The translations under genes were made by a program, and so were the position numbers. From positions 248,001 through 312,000 of the forward strand of contig CAWKNX010000016.1 of the NCBI GenBank assembly GCA_963851085.1: DNA of 64,000 bases, written 5' to 3'. This document shows positions 59,635 through 64,000 of this stretch, one piece after another. The notes below the pieces were generated by a model. It saw nothing but the letters and a program-made list of their open reading frames with translations. It did no database searches and was not told the DNA's origin. The DNA is from DATFVJ01 sp963851085. GTDB lineage: Bacteria > Actinomycetota > Actinomycetes > Streptosporangiales > Streptosporangiaceae. How positions within the stretch are numbered: position 1 is the first letter of the stretch; every line of letters starts with the position of its first letter.

Positions 59635-61143
59635 TCAGCGCCGGCCGCTGAGCGTCGGCTGACGGGCAGAGCTGAGCAGCGGCTCGATGATCTCGCGGAG
59701 TATCTCGCAGCCCTCGGTGACCGCGGGCAGCGTCGCCCCGCCATACCCGAGCACGAGGCCGTGCAGCCACGGCGACGCGGCACCGCTGAAGTACCGGTCC
59801 AGCGTGGCCACGGCGATACCGCGACCACGCGCCGCGGCCGCGGCCGCCGACGTGGCCGCGGCAGGCAGTTCGAGTACCACGTGCATGCCCGCAGTGTCGC
59901 CAAGCAGCCGGGCGGGGTGGGGCAGCCCGGCCAGGACGCTCGTGACGGCGCTGCGTCTGCGTGCGTATTCGTGCCGCATCCGGCGAATGTGCCGTTCCAG
60001 GTAACCGCCCTCGATCAGGGCGGCCGCGGCGCGCTGCACGGTGACCGGCGTGCGGCTGGACAGGCTGAGCCGTTTCGCCGCGACGGCGTCGAGTATCGGG
60101 GGCGCGGCGACCAGCCAGCCGACGCCGAGTTCCGGGGTGAGCGTCTTCGCTGTCGTGCCGAGGTAGGCGACGACACCCGGGTCCAGGGAGTGCAGCGCGG
60201 GAAGCGGCGCGACGTCGTAGCGGAACTCGCTGTCGTAGTCGTCCTCGGCGATCAGCGCACCTGTCCGCCGCGCCCACGCGAGCAGCGCCTGGCGGCGCGG
60301 CACCGGCAGCCGCCCGCCCAACGGCGTCTGGTGTGCCGGAGTCGTGTGAATGAGGCGCAGACCGCGCGGTAGCGACTCCACCACCAGGCCCTGTTCGTCG
60401 ACCGGGCACGGAACTATGTGCGCGCCCCGCGCGGCCAGGATCGCACGCGCGGCGGGCCATCCGGGCTCCTCGATCCCCACCGCGTCACCGGGCCGCAGCA
60501 GCGCCGCCGCGATGAGGTCGAGGCTGCAAGAAACGCCGCCGGTCACCATGATGTCGGCGGCTGCGCAGCTCACGCCGCGGCTTCGCCGAAGGTACCCGGC
60601 CAGAACGTGGCGCAGCTCAGCGAGCCCGGCTGGGTCGGCGACCGGAGGTGGCGAGGCCGTTGGCTCGGTCATGCCCGCGAGCCGGAAGGCGCGGCGCCAG
60701 GCTGCGCGGTCGATGCCACCCGCCCATGGCACCCCCGGCTGCAAGTCGATCCTCGGCGGGTCCCCGCCAGGCCGACCCGGCGCCGCGCGATCACCCGCAC
60801 GGTCCGGCCACTGCCCTGCGGGACCCACCGCACCACCTGCACCGGCAGCACCGGTCACCCCCGCGGCACCGGCGGCACCGACGGCGCCGACTGCGACAAA
60901 GGTGCCTGACCCGTGCCTGCCCTGCAGCCAGCCTTCCGCGTAGAGCTGTGCATACGCGTCGGTCACGACGGTGCGGCTGACGCCGAGTGACAGCGCCAGC
61001 GCCCGCGTCGAGGGCAGCCGGTCTCCCGCCCCGATCCGGCCGCCGAGGACCGCCTCCCGTAGCTGGCCAGACAACTGCGCGGTGAGCGGCAGAGCCCCGG
61101 CGCGATCGAGCAGGACGGGCGGTTCGACGCAGACCCGCTCCAA
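59635..61143 (-). CDS. PdxR/MocR-family regulator (GntR plus aminotransferase domain)
   Basis: 502 residues from the TTG at 61143, which has AAAGGAG eight bases before it; an ATG at 61164 lacks such a site. A winged helix (LPSTRALALSLGVSRTVVTD, GRHGSGTFV) is followed by an Ala/Gly/Pro linker and a fold-type I aminotransferase domain with the PLP lysine in GTTAKTLTPELGVG. Such proteins sense PLP or amino compounds and regulate a divergent gene, here the PNPOx-like gene. Two AAGTGGACT-like sites lie between them. Confidence 0.92.
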   Translation of the reverse strand: MERVCVEPPVLLDRAGALPLTAQLSGQLREAVLGGRIGAGDRLPSTRALALSLGVSRTVVTDAYAQLYAEGWLQGRHGSGTFVAVGAVGAAGAAGVTGAAGAGGAVGPAGQWPDRAGDRAAPGRPGGDPPRIDLQPGVPWAGGIDRAAWRRAFRLAGMTEPTASPPPVADPAGLAELRHVLAGYLRRSRGVSCAAADIMVTGGVSCSLDLIAAALLRPGDAVGIEEPGWPAARAILAARGAHIVPCPVDEQGLVVESLPRGLRLIHTTPAHQTPLGGRLPVPRRQALLAWARRTGALIAEDDYDSEFRYDVAPLPALHSLDPGVVAYLGTTAKTLTPELGVGWLVAAPPILDAVAAKRLSLSSRTPVTVQRAAAALIEGGYLERHIRRMRHEYARRRSAVTSVLAGLPHPARLLGDTAGMHVVLELPAAATSAAAAAARGRGIAVATLDRYFSGAASPWLHGLVLGYGGATLPAVTEGCEILREIIEPLLSSARQPTLSGRR

Positions 61144-61168
61144 GTGGTTATCTCCTTTTGCCATAGAG

Positions 61169-61191
61169 TGGCCATTTCTATCAGTCCACTT
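61169..61191 (-). promoter_or_regulatory. PdxR-type direct repeat between the divergent genes
   Basis: On the minus strand AAGTGGACT (61191-61183) and AAATGGCCA (61177-61169) are spaced as direct repeats and resemble the PdxR site AAAGTGGnCTA of corynebacteria. On the plus strand TATGCT (61198-61203) is only 7 bases before the ATG at 61211, so the PNPOx-like mRNA is probably leaderless. Confidence 0.5.
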
Positions 61192-61210
61192 GTTCTCTAT
61201 GCTACGGGTC

Positions 61211-61975
61211 ATGAACTCGCGTGCACCACTGTCAGCCACTCCGCGCACCCGTCTGAGGCGCCACCGGGAACGCGGCCGCGCCGACCGCGAGGAGCTGTAC
61301 GCCGTGCTCGACGCGGGTCTCGTCTGTCATCTCGGCGTGATCGTGGGGGGCAGCGACGGCAGCGACGCCACACCCGTCGTGCTGCCCACCTGTTACGGGC
61401 GCATCGGTGACACGCTCTACCTGCACGGTTCGGTCGCGAACCAGTCAATGGGCGCAGCGGACGGCCAGCCGGTCTGCGTCACCGTGACGCACCTGGACGG
61501 CATCGTGCTCGCCAGGACCGTGTTCCACCATTCCGTCAACTACCGCAGCGCGGTGATCTTCGGGACGGCACGGCTGATCACCGATGATCCTGAACGGCTG
61601 CGCGGCCTGCGGGCCATCGTCGAGCAGCTGGCACCGGGCCAGTGGGGCACCGCGCGGGCGCCGACCCGCAAGGAGCTCGCCGCCACGGCTGTCATGGCAC
61701 TTCCACTCGCGGACGCCTCGGTCAAGGTGCGGACAGGGCCGCCGGCCGACGATCCTGAGGACCACGAGCTCGGCGTGTGGGCCGGGGTGCTGCCGGTGCG
61801 CATGGTGTTCGGCGAGCCCACCCCCGACCCGGCGCTGCCGCCCGGTGTCGCCGTCCCCCCGCACGTGCGGGACAGGGCGTCACAGACGCTGCCCCCTGGG
61901 TGGCCGAGCCCGGGCAGCGGGGCCAGGTCGCACGGTGGGCGGCCTGCGGCAGCCGTTAAGGACCTATGGCCGTAA
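61211..61975 (+). CDS. pyridoxamine 5'-phosphate oxidase-like FMN-binding protein
   Basis: 254 residues from the ATG at 61211. LDAGLVCHLGVIVGGSD, VVLPTCYGRIGDTLYLHGSV, VTHLDGIVLARTVFHHSVNY and RSAVIFGTARLITDDPERLR fit the split-barrel FMN-binding fold. The family includes heme or F420-linked and PLP enzymes; the exact role is unknown. The last residues (GGRPAAAVKDLWP) are encoded by a 16-bp copy (61946-61961) of the array sequence, suggesting the repeat captured the 3' end of the gene. Confidence 0.87.
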   Translation: MNSRAPLSATPRTRLRRHRERGRADREELYAVLDAGLVCHLGVIVGGSDGSDATPVVLPTCYGRIGDTLYLHGSVANQSMGAADGQPVCVTVTHLDGIVLARTVFHHSVNYRSAVIFGTARLITDDPERLRGLRAIVEQLAPGQWGTARAPTRKELAATAVMALPLADASVKVRTGPPADDPEDHELGVWAGVLPVRMVFGEPTPDPALPPGVAVPPHVRDRASQTLPPGWPSPGSGARSHGGRPAAAVKDLWP

Positions 61976-61984
61976 GCTGTAACA

Positions 61985-62746
61985 ATGACCGACCGGCTCG
62001 TCTGGATCGACTGCGAAATGACAGGTCTCGACCTGAACCGCGACGCCCTGGTCGAGATAGCCTGCCTGATCACCGACGGCGAGCTCAACATGCTCGACGA
62101 GGGCATCGACCTGGTCATCAAGCCCCCACCCGAGGCGATCACCCAGATGTCTGACGTCGTCCGCGATATGCACACCGCATCCGGGCTGCTCGACGAGCTC
62201 GCGAGCGGCGTGACGCTGGCCGAGGCACAGCAGCAGGTCATCGACTACGTGCTTGGTCACGGCCCCGAGCCGAGGAAGCTGCCGCTGTGCGGTAACTCGA
62301 TCGCCACCGACCGCTCGTTTCTCGCCCGCGACATGCCTGACCTGGACGCGTTCCTGCACTACCGGATGGTCGACGTGTCGGGCGTGAAAGAGCTTGTGCG
62401 GCGCTGGTACCCCAGGGTCTACTTCGCGAGCCCGGAAAAGAAGGGCGGCCACCGCGCACTCGCCGACATCACCGAGAGCATCCTCGAACTGCGGTACTAC
62501 CGCGCGGCGGTGTTCGTGCCGCGGCCCGGCCCCGATTCCGCCACCGCGCGCGAACTAGCCAGAATGTACGTCGCCGGCCCGCCAGCTTCCCCGGACAGCG
62601 CCGCCGGCGGCGCTGCTTCCACCGCCCCGGTGCCTGGTGCGGACGGCCATGCCCCCGGGCGCGGCGACGTCGGCTCGCGTGCCGGTCAGCCGCCTGGCGC
62701 GGATGCGTCCGCCAGTTCGCGGCCGGACGCGTCAAGCACCGGCTGA
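61985..62746 (+). CDS. orn: oligoribonuclease
   Basis: 253 residues. Orn degrades 2-5-mer RNA to nucleotides and is essential in many bacteria. The DEDDh residues lie in VWIDCEMTGLDL, GNSIATDRSFLARDMPDLDA and KKGGHRALADITESI. The catalytic core ends near residue 180; a Ser/Ala/Pro/Gly tail of about 65 residues is extra. Starts 9 bp after the PNPOx-like stop, so they may be co-transcribed. Confidence 0.96.
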   Translation: MTDRLVWIDCEMTGLDLNRDALVEIACLITDGELNMLDEGIDLVIKPPPEAITQMSDVVRDMHTASGLLDELASGVTLAEAQQQVIDYVLGHGPEPRKLPLCGNSIATDRSFLARDMPDLDAFLHYRMVDVSGVKELVRRWYPRVYFASPEKKGGHRALADITESILELRYYRAAVFVPRPGPDSATARELARMYVAGPPASPDSAAGGAASTAPVPGADGHAPGRGDVGSRAGQPPGADASASSRPDASSTG

Positions 62747-62846
62747 ACCCGCCAGGCGCACAGTCGCGACCTGATTCGGTCCGGCGCCCCGGTACAGCTA
62801 TGCTTCATCAAGCGCGCTGGTCGCCATCGATCCCGGTGCGCTCTTG

Positions 62847-62923
62847 GTGGGCGTAGCTCAGTTGGTTAGAGCACCAGGTTGTGGTCCTGGGTGTCGGGGG
62901 TTCGAGTCCCCTCGCTCACCCCA
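62847..62923 (+). tRNA. tRNA-His (anticodon GTG)
   Basis: Full cloverleaf: 7-bp acceptor GTGGGCG/CGCTCAC, D-arm GCTC...GAGC, anticodon arm CCAGG-TTGTGGT-CCTGG with GTG at 62881-62883, T-arm GGGGG-TTCGAGT-CCCCT, discriminator C73 (62920) and encoded CCA (62921-62923). G-1 at 62846 can pair with C73, the histidine identity mark. A TATGCT -10 box is at 62799-62804. Confidence 0.98.
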
Positions 62924-62937
62924 GAGTAAGCACGTTC

Positions 62938-62967
62938 GAACCCCGGTCCCGGTTGTGACCGGGGTTC
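62938..62967 (+). terminator. intrinsic terminator after tRNA-His
   Basis: GAACCCCGGTC and GACCGGGGTTC pair perfectly (11 bp, 8-base loop) and are followed by GTCGTTT. It begins 15 bp after the encoded CCA. Confidence 0.85.
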
Positions 62968-63020
62968 GTCGTTTCGGCGGGTAGGGGGCCGTGCGGACGC
63001 TGAATAGCCGGTCAACGTCG

Positions 63021-63206
63021 CTATGCCTTCACCATCCCCCAAACCACCTTCCCACCCCATCCATCCTTCACCGGATACCAGTCCCACCGCTCACAGAGTT
63101 CAGCGACGAGCGTGAGGCCTCGGCCCGCCTCATCATCGGCATGGGCATTCCTCGGGTCTGGCGCCATCGGGTTGCTGTCCCACACTTCAATGAGCACACG
63201 TGCCAC
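63021..63206 (-). pseudogene. C-terminal stub of an anti-sigma-type HATPase
   Basis: About 61 residues from GTG: VLIEVWDSNPMAPDPRNAHA, DDEAGRGLTLVAELCERWDW, GGKVVWGMV, the G1/G2 boxes of the RsbW-like ATPase family. The N-terminal half, with the N-box Asn, is missing, and an in-frame TAA stands just upstream. A truncated copy beside the tRNA gene. Confidence 0.65.
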
Positions 63207-63370
63207 TGCCCTTTACTTCCAGGACTTCTGTTCCTGTGTGTCCGGTTCTTAGCGTTGCGTTACGAGTGAGTCACGATTGCGGCCGACGCTCCGGTGCGGC
63301 CGTGAACGCGACGAGGCCCCTGCTATGACGTCGGGTGTCGAATCCATGATCGCCAGTCACAGGAGCCTCG

Positions 63371-64000
63371 TTGCCTGCGAATTTTGCCATGCCCGTCGCT
63401 GTACCGTCCACTGCCGGCGATGATGCGGGCGGCCCGCCGGAGGCGGGCCTGGCCGCCCGGGTGGCGGCCGGGCCGGGCCTGTGGGAGGACGAGGAATGGC
63501 TGGCTGACCTGCGGCGCGAGAGCCTGCTGGAGTCGCTGCTGGCGACGGGGCGATCGCCGCGGCGGCCGGGGCGGAGCACCATCACAAGCTGGAGCGGGCG
63601 CTGAATGCCGAGGTCACGGCCCTGTGCCTGGTCACAGGGGCGCTGTTCCCGGTCCTCGGCTACGACGCGGTGCTCGCCCTGGTATTCGGCATGCCCGGCC
63701 TGCCTGTCAGGCCCGGCACCCCGGTGCCGACCGGCCCGGCCTACTCCAAGGCGCGGGAACGGTCCGGCGAGGCCCCGGCCCGGGCCATGTTCGGGGCCGA
63801 CGCGTCCCGGGACGACATTCCCGCAGGCCAGGACGGGACCGCGTTCGGCCTGGAGATCACCCAGATCGACGGCACCACCCTGGAACTGTTCAATGACCCG
63901 CTGCTCGCGGACGCGTTCGGCACCCCTTCCGCCGCCGCGAAGCCGCTGCTGCGTCTCGTGGGGCTGCTGCATTCGGGCACCCGCCGCTGGAAGGCCGCCG
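63371..64000 (+). pseudogene. IS4-like transposase, N-terminal part, frameshifted
   Basis: TTG start with AGGAG five bases upstream. LWEDEEWLADLRRESLLESL is followed near 63545 by a shift of frame; restoring one G in ACGGGGCG continues GAIAAAAGAEHHHKLERALN, then TALCLVTGALFPVLGYDAVL and EITQIDGTTLELFNDPLLAD as in IS4-family transposases. The break may be a mutation or a programmed frameshift; no obvious slippery heptamer is seen. The gene continues past the window. The element's left end lies somewhere in 63245-63370. Confidence 0.7.

Noticed and set aside
62847..62923. tRNA-His as an integrative element attachment site
   Set aside because: No integrase gene and no duplicated tRNA 3' end within the window.

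Overview
The window is about 70% G+C, with GTG and TTG starts, four-base ATGA/GTGA stop-start overlaps, and the translation-gene order rimP-nusA-ylxR-infB-DUF503-rbfA-DHH-truB-ribF-rpsO-pnp-M16-dapB. That order, the XRE/DUF397 pair, a HelR-type RNA polymerase motor and a PdxR/MocR regulator point to a filamentous or Streptosporangiales/Frankia-like actinobacterium. The species cannot be fixed from the sequence alone.

Layout. 1-4.8 kb: an alpha/beta hydrolase and SDR operon on the minus strand, a MerR regulator, an amidase and a NERD protein. 5.5-12.3 kb: ilvD, a 45-codon gene with its own promoter and hairpin terminator, a CGNR zinc-finger gene coupled to a GNAT gene, menA, a class II glutamine amidotransferase and an SRPBCC protein. 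12.4-29 kb: a 76-bp tandem array, a DapB-like remnant, then the long minus-strand block from rimP (29.0 kb) down to dapB (13.3 kb), which carries the ribosome-maturation, translation-initiation, RNA-decay and lysine/cell-wall genes. 29.3-35.2 kb: a ferritin-like pair (first gene frameshifted), DUF397/XRE, ApbE, a HAD phosphatase and a small secreted Asp-rich repeat protein.

35.3-47.6 kb looks like a decaying acyl-CoA or steroid-type catabolic locus. It holds a truncated, doubly frameshifted acyl-CoA synthetase, a nitroreductase, an amidohydrolase, an ETF beta-alpha fusion, a frameshifted DUF35/OB-fold gene, a thiolase C-terminal stub, an intact flavin reductase, and an acyl-CoA-dehydrogenase/SDR deletion chimaera. 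A TetR-type operator sequence survives in the middle. Inside this stretch lie the HelR gene and a complete 1.8-kb ISAzo13-like element that has landed in the centre of a 53-bp palindromic repeat; two intact copies of that repeat lie at 14.2 and 14.5 kb.

47.9-59.2 kb is accessory: a very repetitive surface-type gene; a three-gene cassette (51.06-53.95 kb) of two zinc-ribbon membrane proteins flanking a small protein, in which the first protein ends and the second begins with the same 20-residue glycine/valine motif; an SpoU methyltransferase; a frameshifted solute-binding/vWA gene; and a frameshifted aminoglycoside-phosphotransferase-fold gene. 59.2-64 kb: a five-copy 77-bp array whose first 16 bases match the 12.4-kb array, a PdxR/MocR regulator divergent from a PNPOx-like gene, orn, tRNA-His(GTG), an anti-sigma ATPase stub, and the start of an IS4-like transposase cut by the window edge.

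Two themes recur. Minisatellites with periods in multiples of three occur inside coding regions (infB, nusA, the ETF fusion and others), and single-event frameshifts are common. Whether all of the frameshifts are biological or some are assembly errors in GC-rich repeats cannot be settled here.
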